DNA of 64,000 bases from Actinokineospora alba (GTDB lineage Bacteria; Actinomycetota; Actinomycetes; Mycobacteriales; Pseudonocardiaceae), in contig NZ_SNXU01000001.1 of assembly GCF_004362515.1 (NCBI RefSeq), forward strand, positions 2,604,001 through 2,668,000, read 5' to 3'. Position 1 is the stretch's first letter, and each line of letters starts with the position of its first letter. The translations under genes and the position numbers were made by a program. The notes under the pieces are model-generated. The model did not search any database and had not been told where the DNA came from. It saw nothing but the letters and a program-made list of their open reading frames with translations. Shown piece by piece: positions 41,123-50,133 of this stretch.

Positions 41123-42268
41123 CTACCGGCCGGCGGGGCTGACCGACAGCATCCTGCCCGCCAGGCCGCGGGCCCGAATCGACAGCTTGCCCGCGATCTC
41201 CTCGAGCACCTTCGCCGCCGGGGCGTCCGGCGTCGACTTCACCAGGGGCTGGCCGGAGTCGCCGCCTTCCCGCAGGCGCGGGTCCAGCGGCACCTGGCCC
41301 AGCAGCGGCACCGTCGAGCCGACCGCGCGGGACAGGGAGTCCGCGACGAGTTGGCCGCCGCCCGTGCCGAAGAGGTCCATTCGGGAGCCGTCGGGCATTT
41401 CCAGCCACGACATGTTCTCGATGACGCCCGCGATCCTCTGCCGGGTCTGCAGGGCGATCGCGCCCGCCCGCTCGGCCACCTCGGCGGCGGCCTGTTGCGG
41501 GGTGGTCACCACGAGAATCTCGGCGTTCGGGATGAGTTGGGCGACGGAGATCGCGATGTCGCCGGTGCCCGGGGGCAGGTCGAGCAGGAGCACGTCTAGG
41601 TCGCCCCAGAAGACGTCGGCCAGGAACTGCTGCAAAGCCCGGTGCAACATCGGGCCGCGCCACACCACGGGGGTGTTGCCGGGGGTGAACATGCCGATGG
41701 AGATGACCTTCACGCCGTTCGCCTCGGGCGGGAGGATCATCTTCTCGACCTTGGTCGGCTTCTCGCTGGTGCCGACCATGCGGGGGATCGAGTGGCCGTA
41801 GATGTCGGCGTCGACGATGCCGACCTTGATGCCGCGCGCCGCCATGGCGACCGCGAGGTTGACCGTGACGCTGGACTTGCCGACCCCGCCCTTGCCGGAC
41901 GCGACGCAGTACACGCGCGTCAGCGAGCCCGGTTCGGCGAACGGGATGCGGGGTTCCTCGCTGTCGCCGCGCAGCGACTTGCGCAGCGTGGTGCGCTGCT
42001 CGTCGTTCATCACGTCGAGTTCGACGGCGACGCTGGTCACGCCGGGCAGTGCGGCGACGGCGGCGGTGACGTCCTTGGTGATCTTGTCCCGGAGCGGACA
42101 GCCCGCGACGGTCAGGTACACCGCGACGTCGACCTTGCCGTCGTCGTGCACGGTGATGCCCTTGACCATGCCGAGTTCGGTGATCGGCTTGTGGATCTCG
42201 GGGTCCTCGACCTTCGCCAGCGCGGCACGTACTGTCTCGACGCTGGGAACCTGCTCCGTTGTGGTCAC
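41123..42268 (-). CDS. mrp: Mrp/ApbC-type Fe-S cluster carrier ATPase
   Basis: A 381-aa Fe-S carrier P-loop NTPase. An N-terminal MIP18/DUF59 domain (about 5-85, KVEDPEIHKPITELGMVK and AGCPLRDKI) is followed by a deviant Walker A GKGGVGKSS (125-133), VGIVDADIYGHS and the Walker-type DLPPGTGD. The usual CxxC for cluster binding is not obvious in the C-terminal part that I could check, so cluster binding should be confirmed. GTG 42268. The position between the two-component locus and the DUF1003/MgtE pair matches Rv1229c. Confidence 0.92.
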   Translation of the reverse strand: MTTTEQVPSVETVRAALAKVEDPEIHKPITELGMVKGITVHDDGKVDVAVYLTVAGCPLRDKITKDVTAAVAALPGVTSVAVELDVMNDEQRTTLRKSLRGDSEEPRIPFAEPGSLTRVYCVASGKGGVGKSSVTVNLAVAMAARGIKVGIVDADIYGHSIPRMVGTSEKPTKVEKMILPPEANGVKVISIGMFTPGNTPVVWRGPMLHRALQQFLADVFWGDLDVLLLDLPPGTGDIAISVAQLIPNAEILVVTTPQQAAAEVAERAGAIALQTRQRIAGVIENMSWLEMPDGSRMDLFGTGGGQLVADSLSRAVGSTVPLLGQVPLDPRLREGGDSGQPLVKSTPDAPAAKVLEEIAGKLSIRARGLAGRMLSVSPAGR

Positions 42269-42427
42269 CAGACCATGCTACGACCGAGTAGCCCGCCGCT
42301 TTCGTGCGGATGGCGGGCGCCACAGGGCGCTGCGCGTCGGGGCAATCGCGTTCCGTAACATCGATCCCCCGCTCAGCCTTGACGAACTCCACCCCGAGGG
42401 CCGCGAGGATCGCAATCAGGAGGAACC

Positions 42428-42880
42428 TTGACCGTGCCGGACCAGTCCGCCCGGCCCACCCGTGAAGAACTCCATGCGTGGCGCACCTTCCTGCGCGCCC
42501 ACGCGAAGATCACTCGTGCTTTAGAAGCCGAACTCGTCGCCGAGCAGCGGCTTTCCCTTGGGGGATATGACGTGCTGGTGCAGCTCGCCGAGGCCCCCGA
42601 CCGCAAGCTGCGGATGGCCGAGCTGGCCGACGCCGTCCTGCTGTCCCGTTCGGGCGTGACCCGACTGGTGGACCGCCTCGAACGGGTGGGCCTGGTTTCC
42701 CGCGAACGGGTCGCCGGCGACGGCCGCGGCGTTGTGGCGACGCTCACCCCGGAGGGCCTCGACACCCTGCGCACCGCGGCCCGCACGCACCTGGCAGGTG
42801 TTTCGCGTCACTTCGTCGCCAAATTCGACACCGACGAACTCAACGACATGGGCACCCTCTGCACCAAACTCATCGACTAA
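42428..42880 (+). CDS. MarR-family transcriptional regulator
   Basis: A 150-aa winged-helix protein: helices around LGGYDVLVQLAEAPDRKLRM lead to the recognition region LADAVLLSRSGVTRLVDRLE, and a wing follows (GDGRGVVATLTPEG). TTG 42428 has AGGAGG 5 nt upstream; GTG 42434 is possible. It is divergent from mrp with 159 bp between, so it may regulate that gene or itself. A long palindrome directly follows the stop. Confidence 0.9.
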   Translation: MTVPDQSARPTREELHAWRTFLRAHAKITRALEAELVAEQRLSLGGYDVLVQLAEAPDRKLRMAELADAVLLSRSGVTRLVDRLERVGLVSRERVAGDGRGVVATLTPEGLDTLRTAARTHLAGVSRHFVAKFDTDELNDMGTLCTKLID

Positions 42881-43008
42881 CCGCGAGTCGCCCCGTCCCG
42901 CAAGTGAGTCGCCCCTTCCGGCAAGTGAGTTCGACATTCGGGTCAACGCGAATGTCGAAGTCGGTCGCCGGAAGGGGCGACTCACTTGCCGGACGGGGCG
43001 ACTCGCGG
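42881..43008. repeat. Long palindromic element, family 2 copy B
   Basis: A 128-bp element with almost perfect 60-nt arms around an 8-nt centre: CCGCGAGTCGCCCC ... GGGGCGACTCGCGG, internally repeating AAGTGAGTCGCCCC. The same architecture and length occur at 3341-3468. It lies between the convergent MarR (+) and DUF1003 (-) genes, starting one base after the MarR stop. Confidence 0.9.
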
Positions 43009-43009
43009 G

Positions 43010-43546
43010 TCAGGTGTCGTCGTCCCAGCGGGGATCGTCGCGCATGGACTGGGCGGGGGCCCGTGGCCGGGGCTTCTTGGTGGCCTTGAGGTCGCCGCGC
43101 AGCTTGTCCAGTTCGCCGCGCAGGTAGTCGCGGGTGGCGACCTCGCCGATCGCGAGCCGCAGCGCGGCGAGTTCGCGGGCCAGGAACTCGGTGTCGGCCT
43201 TGGTCTGCGCCGCCCGCGCCCGGTCTTCCTCCAACGACACCCGGTCGCGGTCGTCCTGCCGGTTCTGCGCGAGCAGGATCAGCGGCGCGGCGTACGCGGC
43301 CTGGGTGGAGAAGGCCAGGTTGAGCAGGATGAACGGGTACGGATCCCAGCGCAGCGACACCGCGACCAGGTTCATCGTGATCCACGCGATGACGAGCATC
43401 GTCTGCCAGAACAGGAACTTGCCGGTGCCGAGGAACCTGGCCAGCCGCTCCGAGAACCGCCCGAACGCCTCCGGGTCGAATTCGAATCGCAGCGCCCGCG
43501 GCCTGCGCGGCTGGTCGAGCCGCCTGCGGTAGGTGGGCTCAGGCAT
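43010..43546 (-). CDS. DUF1003 membrane protein (Rv1231c-like)
   Basis: A 178-aa protein with two central membrane helices (FLFWQTMLVIAWITMNLVAV at about 43-62, FILLNLAFSTQAAYAAPLIL at about 72-91). A charged helical tail that looks like a coiled coil (RARAAQTKADTEFLARELAA) follows. This is the DUF1003 architecture. It overlaps the following MgtE-like gene by 8 nt on the same strand, so both are co-transcribed and may work together in cation handling. Position parallels Rv1231c. Confidence 0.88.
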   Translation of the reverse strand: MPEPTYRRRLDQPRRPRALRFEFDPEAFGRFSERLARFLGTGKFLFWQTMLVIAWITMNLVAVSLRWDPYPFILLNLAFSTQAAYAAPLILLAQNRQDDRDRVSLEEDRARAAQTKADTEFLARELAALRLAIGEVATRDYLRGELDKLRGDLKATKKPRPRAPAQSMRDDPRWDDDT

Positions 43547-44789
43547 GGGCGCGCTCCCGCCAGCCCTCGGGCAGCAGGTGGTCGAGCACGTCGTCGACGG
43601 TGACCGCGCCGAGCAGGTGCTCCTCGTCGTCGACGACCGGCGCGCACACCAGGTTGTAGGTCGCGAAGAAGCGGGTGACCTCCAGCAGCGAGTCCGTCGG
43701 CCGCAGGCTGGTCAGCTCCTTGTCGATCGCCCCGGCCACCAGGTCGGACGGCGGTTCGCGAAGCAACCGCTGGATATGGACGCAGCCCAGATAGCGACCG
43801 GTCGGCGTGGCCGAGGGCGGTCGGCACACGAAGACCATGCTCGCCAGCGCCGGTGTGTTGTCCGGGTTGCGCACGCGCGCGAGCGCCTCGGCGATAGGCG
43901 CGTCCGGGGTGAGCACGATCGGCTCCGGGGTCATCAGTCCGCCCGCGGTGTCGAAGGAGTACTCCATGAGCCTGCGGACCGGCTCGGACTCCTCCGGCTC
44001 CATCAGCTCCAGCAGCCGGTCCTTGTACGGCTCGGACAGCTCGGCGAGCAGGTCGGCCGCGTCGTCGGGGTCCATCGCCTCGAGGATGTCGGCGGCGCGT
44101 TCCTCGTGCAGGTGGGTGAGGATGTCCTTCTGGTCGTCCTCGGGCAGTTCCTCGATGACGTCGGCGAGCCGCTCGTCGTCGAGCGCGTCGGCCACCTCGT
44201 AGCGCCGCTTCGCGGGCAGGTCCTGCAGCGCGGTCGCGACGTCGGCGGCGCGCATCGAGTCGAAGACCGCGAGCAGCTGGTGGGCGCCCTGTGGCTGCCC
44301 GGCCAGCTCGGTGATGCCGGGCGCGCGGATCTCCGACCACGGCAGCACCTGCAGCGGCCCGCGCCGCGCCAGCCGCCCGGTGCGCTCCCGGATGGCGACC
44401 CGGCCCAGCACCCAGTCCCGGGTTCGCGTGGGCTCCATCGCGGTGTCGACGACGATCGCCTGCGTCCCGCTCGCCACGATCTCGACCCGCGCGTCCATCA
44501 GCTGGCCGACCACGAGGACCTCGTTGGGCCGCTGGTGGAAGTGGCGCATGTTGACCGAACCGGTGGCCAGGGTGATCGCGTTCGCGTCGATGGAGGTGAC
44601 CCGCAGCATCGGCACGAAGATCCGCCTGCGGGTCAGCAGTTCGACGACCATGCCGAGGACCCGGGGTGGCTGCCGGTCCACCCGCAGTCCGGCCACCACG
44701 TCCCGGATCTTGCCGATGGACTCGCCGTCCGGCCCGAAGACCGGCAGGCCCAGCAGCTGTGCCACGAAGATCTTGCCGATGCCTGCCAC
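43539..44789 (-). CDS. MgtE-like protein with MgtE N-domain and CBS pair, no transport domain (Rv1232c-like)
   Basis: A 416-aa soluble protein. An N-terminal PRC-barrel-like part (VAQLLGLPVFGPDGESIGKI) is followed by an MgtE N-terminal superhelix (about 200-270: DERLADVIEELPEDDQKDIL, MDPDDAADLLAELSEPYKDRL). Two CBS domains follow (about 290-410: PIVLTPDAPIAEALARV and TSLRPTDSLLEVTRFF). The membrane transport domain of true MgtE is missing, so it cannot transport Mg2+ itself; it may be a Mg2+/nucleotide sensor for another protein such as the neighbouring DUF1003 or the CorA 17 kb away. Co-transcribed with DUF1003. Confidence 0.9.
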   Translation of the reverse strand: MAGIGKIFVAQLLGLPVFGPDGESIGKIRDVVAGLRVDRQPPRVLGMVVELLTRRRIFVPMLRVTSIDANAITLATGSVNMRHFHQRPNEVLVVGQLMDARVEIVASGTQAIVVDTAMEPTRTRDWVLGRVAIRERTGRLARRGPLQVLPWSEIRAPGITELAGQPQGAHQLLAVFDSMRAADVATALQDLPAKRRYEVADALDDERLADVIEELPEDDQKDILTHLHEERAADILEAMDPDDAADLLAELSEPYKDRLLELMEPEESEPVRRLMEYSFDTAGGLMTPEPIVLTPDAPIAEALARVRNPDNTPALASMVFVCRPPSATPTGRYLGCVHIQRLLREPPSDLVAGAIDKELTSLRPTDSLLEVTRFFATYNLVCAPVVDDEEHLLGAVTVDDVLDHLLPEGWRERAHA

Positions 44790-44954
44790 GATCGCCAGGC
44801 TAGCCGCCCGCCGTCAGCCCAGCGCGCCGCCGCGCTCGGTGCGCCGGTCGAGCGCGGCGACGCGCGGGTCGCGAGCCCGCCAGGATTCGACGGGCTTCGA
44901 ATCGTTTCGCCCTGGTCTTCGGGTGCGGTGTGCTGGTGCCGTGCCACTGGGGGT

Positions 44955-44982
44955 ACGGCCGGGGCTGACCAGCCCCGGCCGT
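44955..44982 (-). terminator. Terminator of the ArsR-type gene
   Basis: Perfect 12-bp stem ACGGCCGGGGCT / AGCCCCGGCCGT with loop GACC, 35 bp beyond the stop of the ArsR-type gene. It can act on either strand. The rest of 44790-45016 shows no gene. Confidence 0.8.
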
Positions 44983-45016
44983 GCTTGTTCTCACCGGTCG
45001 CGCGTGCCCGCCACGA

Positions 45017-45955
45017 TCACAGCAGGGAGTCCCCGCGTTCGGTGCGGCGGTACAGCACGCAGCGGTGGCTCCGGGTCTTCGCCACCAGACCGGACTCATG
45101 CAGCACCGACAGGTGATAGGACACCGTGGCGCGGGCAAGGCCGCGGCGCTCGCTGAGGTCGGCGGTGCTGCGCGGGACGTCGAGGTGGCGCAGCAGGCCG
45201 AGCCGGGTCCGGCCGAGCAGACGTTCGGCGCCCGGGGGCTTGCCGGGGGCCGTGCCGACGCCGCGGGCGGGGTAGGACAGCACGGCGTCGTCCGGATTGT
45301 CGAGCTGCACCAGGAAGCTGGGCCAGGTCAGCAGGGTCGGCGACAGCACGACGTCCGCGCGCCGGTAGTGGACGGTCATGTCCAGGCAGAGGTCGATCTC
45401 CATCGCGGACCCGGTCCACCGCAGGTCGGGATGCAGGGATTCGATCACTCCGGCGACGCCCTCGCGGGCCATGACCCGCGCCCGGTGGTCGAGGTCGGCG
45501 TCGAGCCGCTCCCGCAGCCCGGTCCATTCGTCGCGCAGCGCGCACGCCCAGAACTTGGCCATGCCGTTGGCGGCTCGGGCGGCGAACTCGCCCGCGTCGA
45601 CCGCCGCGCGCACTCGCGGGTCGCGCGCGCCTGCCGGGACCTGGCCCGCCGCGACCGCCGCGGAGGTCGCCGCCATCCGCTCGAGCTGAGCGTCGAGGAT
45701 CCGGTCGGTCGGCACCCGGTCGGGCTTGGGGGTGAGCAGGTCCGGCAGGCCCTTCGACGGGTCGCCCAGCACGCACGCGACCATCGCGACATCCGGATCG
45801 CGCAGGGCAAACCGGGCCGCCGCGCCGGGATCGCCGAACACCGGGTGGGACCCGCCGTGGGCGGCCAGCCGCAACCAGGTCATCGCCTCGGTCGCGGGCG
45901 ACGCCGACAGCCGCACGCCCGAGAGCGTCTCGATGTCGAAGTGGGCCACGATCAC
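45017..45955 (-). CDS. ArsR/DUF5937-type transcriptional regulator
   Basis: A 312-aa protein with an inverted layout. The N-terminal 230 residues are an actinobacterial DUF5937-like ligand domain. The C-terminus is an ArsR-type winged helix (LLGRTRLGLLRHLDVPRSTA, then LARATVSYHLSVLHESGLVA with recognition helix). It lies between a kinase-like gene upstream (17 bp) and the terminator, so it may share a transcript with the kinase. Ligand unknown. Confidence 0.82.
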   Translation of the reverse strand: MIVAHFDIETLSGVRLSASPATEAMTWLRLAAHGGSHPVFGDPGAAARFALRDPDVAMVACVLGDPSKGLPDLLTPKPDRVPTDRILDAQLERMAATSAAVAAGQVPAGARDPRVRAAVDAGEFAARAANGMAKFWACALRDEWTGLRERLDADLDHRARVMAREGVAGVIESLHPDLRWTGSAMEIDLCLDMTVHYRRADVVLSPTLLTWPSFLVQLDNPDDAVLSYPARGVGTAPGKPPGAERLLGRTRLGLLRHLDVPRSTADLSERRGLARATVSYHLSVLHESGLVAKTRSHRCVLYRRTERGDSLL

Positions 45956-45972
45956 ACCGGGAACCTAGTGCG

Positions 45973-46824
45973 TCATGGCCGATTTCCAGAGGCCAGCGCG
46001 AGCGCCACCGCTTCGGCGTCGATGTGGTCGTCCTCGTCGATCCAGGTGTCGATCGCCCGGACGAACGCCCAGCGTCGGGCGAGGTCCCAGTCGGTCCCGG
46101 TGGCCTCGACGACCGCGTCCAGCCTCGATCGCGGGTCGTCGAGCCGGTTCCACAGCAGGGCGATGAGACCGAATTCCGGGTCGCCCGCGACCGGCTTCGG
46201 GTCGATGACCAGCCACGGCTCGCGCTCGGCGCGCAGCACGTTCTCGTAGTGCAGGTCCTCGTTGACCAGCCGGTCACCGGACTTCGGGCCCAGCTCCCGG
46301 CAGTACGCCACGGCCTGCTCCACCAGTTCCCGGGGAACCGCGCTGTCGGAGCGCTCCAGCTCGTCGGCCCACCGCAGGGCCTTCTCGCGCACGGACCGGA
46401 CCTGCGGCGGGGCAGGCCGGTCGAGCCTGCGCATCAGCCCGGCGATGACGTCGATGGCCTCGTCGATCGGCACGTCCATCAGGTCGGCGTCGGGGTCGAG
46501 GCGTTCGAGGAGCATCGACCAGTCCGAGGGCTCATGCGCCAGCAGCCGGACCGCGCCGTCGCCGTCCCACAGCGACAGCGCGAGCGCCTCGTGCTCGGCC
46601 TCCTCATGCGGCCACGGCAGCTTCAGCACCGCCGGAGTCCCGTCGGCTCGGCGGACCGGCAGCACGAGCGCGGCGTAGCCGTACATCGGTTCGCCGTCGA
46701 GGCTCAGGTCCCATCGCCGCAGACAGCGGGCCGCGAGGTCGGGCAGGCCCGCGATCCACGCCCGCTCCTCGGGGGCATCGAACCCGTCGGCGAAGTCCGC
46801 CGGGACGATCAGCTTCGGTGTCAT
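45973..46824 (-). CDS. Aminoglycoside/hydroxyurea phosphotransferase family protein
   Basis: A 283-aa kinase-like protein of the APH(6)/hydroxyurea phosphotransferase type. The catalytic loop reads NEDLHYENVL (Asp general base) and the metal motif DPKPVAGDPEFGL, both diagnostic for that group; LKLPWPHEEAEHE carries the ATP-binding Lys. Family members phosphorylate streptomycin-like or hydroxyurea substrates, but most chromosomal copies have no proven resistance role. ATG 46824 is preferred over GTG 46833. It lies upstream of and close to the ArsR-type gene. Confidence 0.85.
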   Translation of the reverse strand: MTPKLIVPADFADGFDAPEERAWIAGLPDLAARCLRRWDLSLDGEPMYGYAALVLPVRRADGTPAVLKLPWPHEEAEHEALALSLWDGDGAVRLLAHEPSDWSMLLERLDPDADLMDVPIDEAIDVIAGLMRRLDRPAPPQVRSVREKALRWADELERSDSAVPRELVEQAVAYCRELGPKSGDRLVNEDLHYENVLRAEREPWLVIDPKPVAGDPEFGLIALLWNRLDDPRSRLDAVVEATGTDWDLARRWAFVRAIDTWIDEDDHIDAEAVALALASGNRP

Positions 46825-46916
46825 GGTGGCCACAATGGCGGTCCGCTCCGGGTCGTGGTCGACTACAACTCTTCAGTGGTTACCGGACGGTTAACCTCGT
46901 ACCGAACGGAGGCTCG

Positions 46917-47993
46917 ATGCGTTCACCGAAGGACTTCTTCCGCCCGCTCGCGGTTGGTGCGCCCGAGCCGGTGCGGGAGATCCCGTTCCGGCCCTCGCGG
47001 ATGATCCACTTCTTCGACCCGAGCAACGAGAAGATGGCCGCGAAGGTTCCCGACATGGCGGCGCAGGCCGACGTGGTGCTGGGCAACCTGGAAGACGCCG
47101 TGCGCGCCGACCGCAAGGAAGCCGCGCGCGAGGGTCTGGTGAAGATCGCCCGGGCCACCGACTTCGGCGACAGCCAGCTCTGGACCCGGGTCAACAGCCT
47201 CGACTCGCCGTGGGTCCTCGACGACCTGATCACCCTGGTCACCGAGATCGGCGACAAGCTTGACGTGATCATGGTCCCGAAGGTCGAGGGCGCCGCCGAC
47301 ATCCACTACGTCGACCGCCTGCTCGCCCAGCTCGAAGCCCGCGCGGGCCTGGACAAGCCGCTGCTGGTGCACGCGATCCTGGAGACCGCGAGCGGTGTGG
47401 CCAACGTCGAGGAGATCGCCACCGCGAGCCCCCGCATGCAGGGCATCTCGCTGGGCCCGGCTGACCTCGCCGCGAGCCGGCGGATGAAGACCACCCGCGT
47501 CGGCGGTGGCCACCCCGGCTACCTCGTGCGCACCGACCCGGTCGGCGACAACTTCACCGAGGGCCGCGTCACCTACCAGCAGGACCTGTGGCACTACACC
47601 GTCGCGCGCATGGTCGACGCCTGCGCGGGCGCCGGGATCCTGCCGTACTACGGCCCCTTCGGCGACATCGCCGACGTGGTGGCCTGCGAGGACCAGTTCC
47701 GCAACGCCTTCCTGCTCGGCTGCGTCGGCGCGTGGAGCCTGCACCCCAAGCAGATCGCGATCGCCAAGAAGGTCTTCTCCCCGTCGCCGGAGGACGTCGC
47801 CTGGGCCCGCCGCGTCATCGCCGCGATGGGCGACGGCACCGGCGCGGTCATGATCGACGGCAAGATGCAGGACGACGCCACGGTCAAGCAGTGCCGCGTG
47901 GTCGCCGAACTCGCCGACGCGCTCGCCGCCCGCGACTCCGACCTCGCCGCCGCGTATGACGCCGCTACCAAGGAAGCTCTCGCAAATGACTGA
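46917..47993 (+). CDS. HpcH/HpaI aldolase / citrate-lyase-beta family CoA ester lyase (CitE-like 1)
   Basis: A 358-aa TIM-barrel lyase. Matches are SRMIHFFDPSNEKMAAKVPD, VVLGNLEDAVRADRKEAA (Mg2+-binding region), VPKVEGAADIHYVD and HPKQIAIAKKVF (CoA pocket). The sequence resembles actinobacterial malyl/beta-methylmalyl-CoA lyases of the ethylmalonyl-CoA route rather than citrate lyase proper; this comes from memory of family sequences. ATG 46917 has an ACGGAGG site. Its stop overlaps the start of CitE-like 2 by 8 nt, so two paralogous lyases are made together. Confidence 0.85.
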   Translation: MRSPKDFFRPLAVGAPEPVREIPFRPSRMIHFFDPSNEKMAAKVPDMAAQADVVLGNLEDAVRADRKEAAREGLVKIARATDFGDSQLWTRVNSLDSPWVLDDLITLVTEIGDKLDVIMVPKVEGAADIHYVDRLLAQLEARAGLDKPLLVHAILETASGVANVEEIATASPRMQGISLGPADLAASRRMKTTRVGGGHPGYLVRTDPVGDNFTEGRVTYQQDLWHYTVARMVDACAGAGILPYYGPFGDIADVVACEDQFRNAFLLGCVGAWSLHPKQIAIAKKVFSPSPEDVAWARRVIAAMGDGTGAVMIDGKMQDDATVKQCRVVAELADALAARDSDLAAAYDAATKEALAND

Positions 47994-48864
47994 CCCCATG
48001 CTCCGTCCCCGCCGCTCGGTGCTCTACATGCCGGGTGCCAACGAGCGCGCGCTGGAGAAGGCCAAGACCCTCCCCGCCGACGCGCTGATCCTCGACCTCG
48101 AGGACTCCGTCGCGCCCGACGCCAAGGCCGAGGGCCGCGAGCGGGTGTGCGAGGCGGTCGCGAACGGCGGTTACGGCAAGCGCGAGCTGACGATCCGGGT
48201 CAACGGCCTGGGCACCCAGTGGCACGCCGACGACCTGCGCGCGGTGGCCAAGGCGGGCCCGGACGCGGTCGTGGTGCCGAAGGTCAACAGCGCCACCGAG
48301 GTGCACGCCATCGAGCGCGCGCTGGAAGCCGCGGGCGCGCCCGACCACACCGCGATCTGGGCCATGGTCGAGACGCCGATCGCCATGCTGCGCGCCCACG
48401 AGATCGCCGCGGCCAGCGACCGGCTGACCGTGTTCGTCATGGGCACCAACGACTTGGCGAAGGAACTGCACGCCGAGCACGTCCCCGGCCGCGCGCCGCT
48501 GCTCGGCGGCCTGTCGCTGGCGCTGCTCGCCGCCCGCGCCACCGGCAAGGTCATCCTCGACGGCGTCTACAACGACGTGAAGGACCTCGACGGCTTCGCC
48601 GAGGAGTGCGTCCAGGGCAGGCAGTTCGGCTTCGACGGCAAGACGCTGATCCACCCGGGCCAGATCGGTCCGTGCAACGAGATCTTCGCGCCGTCGGAAG
48701 CGGCGGTCGCCCAGTCCCGCAAGATCATCGAAGCCTTCGAGGAGGCCGCGGCGGAAGGCCGCGGCGTCGTCACCGTCGACGGCCGGATGATCGAGAACCT
48801 GCACGTCGACAACGCCCGGCGCATCCTCGCGGTCGCCGCGGCCATCGACGAACTCGGTTCCTGA
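47986..48864 (+). CDS. CoA ester lyase of the citrate-lyase-beta family (CitE-like 2)
   Basis: A 292-aa homologue: RRSVLYMPGANERALEKAKT, ILDLEDSVAPDAKA (Mg2+-binding Glu/Asp), TIRVNGLGTQWHADDL, VETPIAMLRAHEI, GTNDLAKEL and FGFDGKTLIHPGQIGPCNE. This is the CitE/Mcl core, also found in (S)-citramalyl-CoA lyases. ATG 47986 overlaps the preceding stop. A strong hairpin follows at 48872-48910. Tandem CitE-type genes plus the acyl-CoA dehydrogenase at 50134 and the MaoC gene at 62864 suggest a branched or dicarboxylic acyl-CoA pathway. Confidence 0.9.
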   Translation: MTDPMLRPRRSVLYMPGANERALEKAKTLPADALILDLEDSVAPDAKAEGRERVCEAVANGGYGKRELTIRVNGLGTQWHADDLRAVAKAGPDAVVVPKVNSATEVHAIERALEAAGAPDHTAIWAMVETPIAMLRAHEIAAASDRLTVFVMGTNDLAKELHAEHVPGRAPLLGGLSLALLAARATGKVILDGVYNDVKDLDGFAEECVQGRQFGFDGKTLIHPGQIGPCNEIFAPSEAAVAQSRKIIEAFEEAAAEGRGVVTVDGRMIENLHVDNARRILAVAAAIDELGS

Positions 48865-48871
48865 TCCGCTG

Positions 48872-48910
48872 CTCTCGGACGGGGGCCTTCGCGGCGCCCC
48901 CGTCCGAGAG
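48872..48910 (+). terminator. Terminator after the tandem lyase genes
   Basis: A perfect 15-bp stem (CTCTCGGACGGGGGC / GCCCCCGTCCGAGAG) with a 9-nt loop starts 8 bp after the lyase stop codon. No long T-tract follows. Confidence 0.85.
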
Positions 48911-48953
48911 GCTTCACCGGCGTAGACTTCGCTGTGTAGCGAAGGAGTCCGCC

Positions 48954-49745
48954 ATGACTCTCCTCTACGCCCTGCTCGCTGTCCTCAGCGTGCTTCTGCT
49001 GTGGTTCGGCGCCAGTGCGCGGGTCATCAAGCAGTACGAGCGCGGCCTTGTCTTCCGCTTCGGCCGCGTCCGCTCCCGACTGCGCGGGCCGGGTCTCGCG
49101 TTCCTGCTTCCCGGTGTCGACCGGCTGCAGAAGGTCAACCTGCAGATCGTCACCATGCCGGTGCCCGCGCAGGATGGGATCACCCGCGACAACGTGACGG
49201 TTCGCGTTGACGCCGTCGTGTACTTCAAAGTCGTCGATCCCGTGCTGGCCGCGGTGAACGTGCAGGACTACCACTTCGCCGTCGGGCAGACCGCGCAGAC
49301 GTCGCTGCGGTCGATCATCGGCAAGAGCGACCTCGACGACCTGCTTTCCAACCGCGAGCGGCTCAACCAGGGCCTCGAGATGATGATCGACAGCCCCGCG
49401 CTCGAGTGGGGCATCCACATCGACCGGGTCGAGATCAAGGACGTCGCGCTGCCCGAATCGATGAAGCGGTCAATGTCACGCCAAGCCGAGGCCGAGCGCG
49501 AGCGCCGGGCCCGGGTCATCTCCGCCGACGGCGAACTGCAGGCTTCCCACAAGCTCGCCGAGGCCGCCCGGACCATGGCCGACACGCCCGCAGCGCTGCA
49601 GCTGCGGCTCCTGGAGACGGTGGTCGAGGTGGCCGCCGAGAAGAACTCGACCCTGGTGCTGCCGTTCCCCGTCGAGCTGCTCCGGTTCCTCGAGAACGCG
49701 TCGAGTTTGCCGAGCCGTGATCGTTCAACGATGACTACGGAATGA
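48954..49745 (+). CDS. SPFH/band-7 membrane protein (slipin-like)
   Basis: A 263-aa protein with an N-terminal hydrophobic segment (LLYALLAVLSVLLLWFGA, residues 3-20). A band-7 domain follows (YERGLVFRFGRVRSRLRGPG, FLLPGVDRLQKVNLQIVTMP and RDNVTVRVDAVVYFKVVDP), with a C-terminal coiled coil (AEAERERRARVISADGELQA). Such proteins form oligomers that scaffold membrane proteases or channels. No NfeD protease partner is adjacent, so its role is open. ATG 48954 has GAAGGAG upstream. It is separated from the lyases by a terminator. Confidence 0.88.
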   Translation: MTLLYALLAVLSVLLLWFGASARVIKQYERGLVFRFGRVRSRLRGPGLAFLLPGVDRLQKVNLQIVTMPVPAQDGITRDNVTVRVDAVVYFKVVDPVLAAVNVQDYHFAVGQTAQTSLRSIIGKSDLDDLLSNRERLNQGLEMMIDSPALEWGIHIDRVEIKDVALPESMKRSMSRQAEAERERRARVISADGELQASHKLAEAARTMADTPAALQLRLLETVVEVAAEKNSTLVLPFPVELLRFLENASSLPSRDRSTMTTE

Positions 49746-49854
49746 TTACGCAGCAGGTCAGCGACGTGACAGGGCGTAAAAGGTTGCCGTGACATAACGC
49801 ACAGATAACGGGATTGGCTTGCTTCGCCCCCCGAAGTCGACCAACGCTAGGCCC

Positions 49855-50043
49855 ATGGGCAGACACCGCGACACCTCATCGGAGGGACGAAGTCTTCTGA
49901 GCCTGTTCGGCGGACGACGCCGCCAGGCCGACGACCTCTTCGACCGCAGCTTCCGCTCTTGCGACGGCTGTGGGGCTGACGTTTACATCCTCGCCGAGGA
50001 ATGCCGCGGCTGCGGCGACGAGCTGGTGCTCCGCGCGGGCTGA
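49855..50043 (+). CDS. Small zinc-ribbon protein, 62 aa
   Basis: A short charged N-terminus (about 35 residues, Arg-rich) is followed by a double CxxC zinc ribbon: CDGCGADVYILAEECRGCG (two CxGC knuckles 13 residues apart). ATG 49855 is preferred to an in-frame start at 49819, since conserved-type residues begin there. It stands alone between the SPFH and acyl-CoA dehydrogenase genes. Such small ribbons can bind RNA or proteins; function unknown. Confidence 0.7.
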   Translation: MGRHRDTSSEGRSLLSLFGGRRRQADDLFDRSFRSCDGCGADVYILAEECRGCGDELVLRAG

Positions 50044-50133
50044 GTGGTCCTGCGCACTTCCATACCGCGAACGGTCGTTAACCGGTGGATACTCCCGGGT
50101 AACTCAGAAGCCGTCTTCGTCAAGGGAGCTCGC

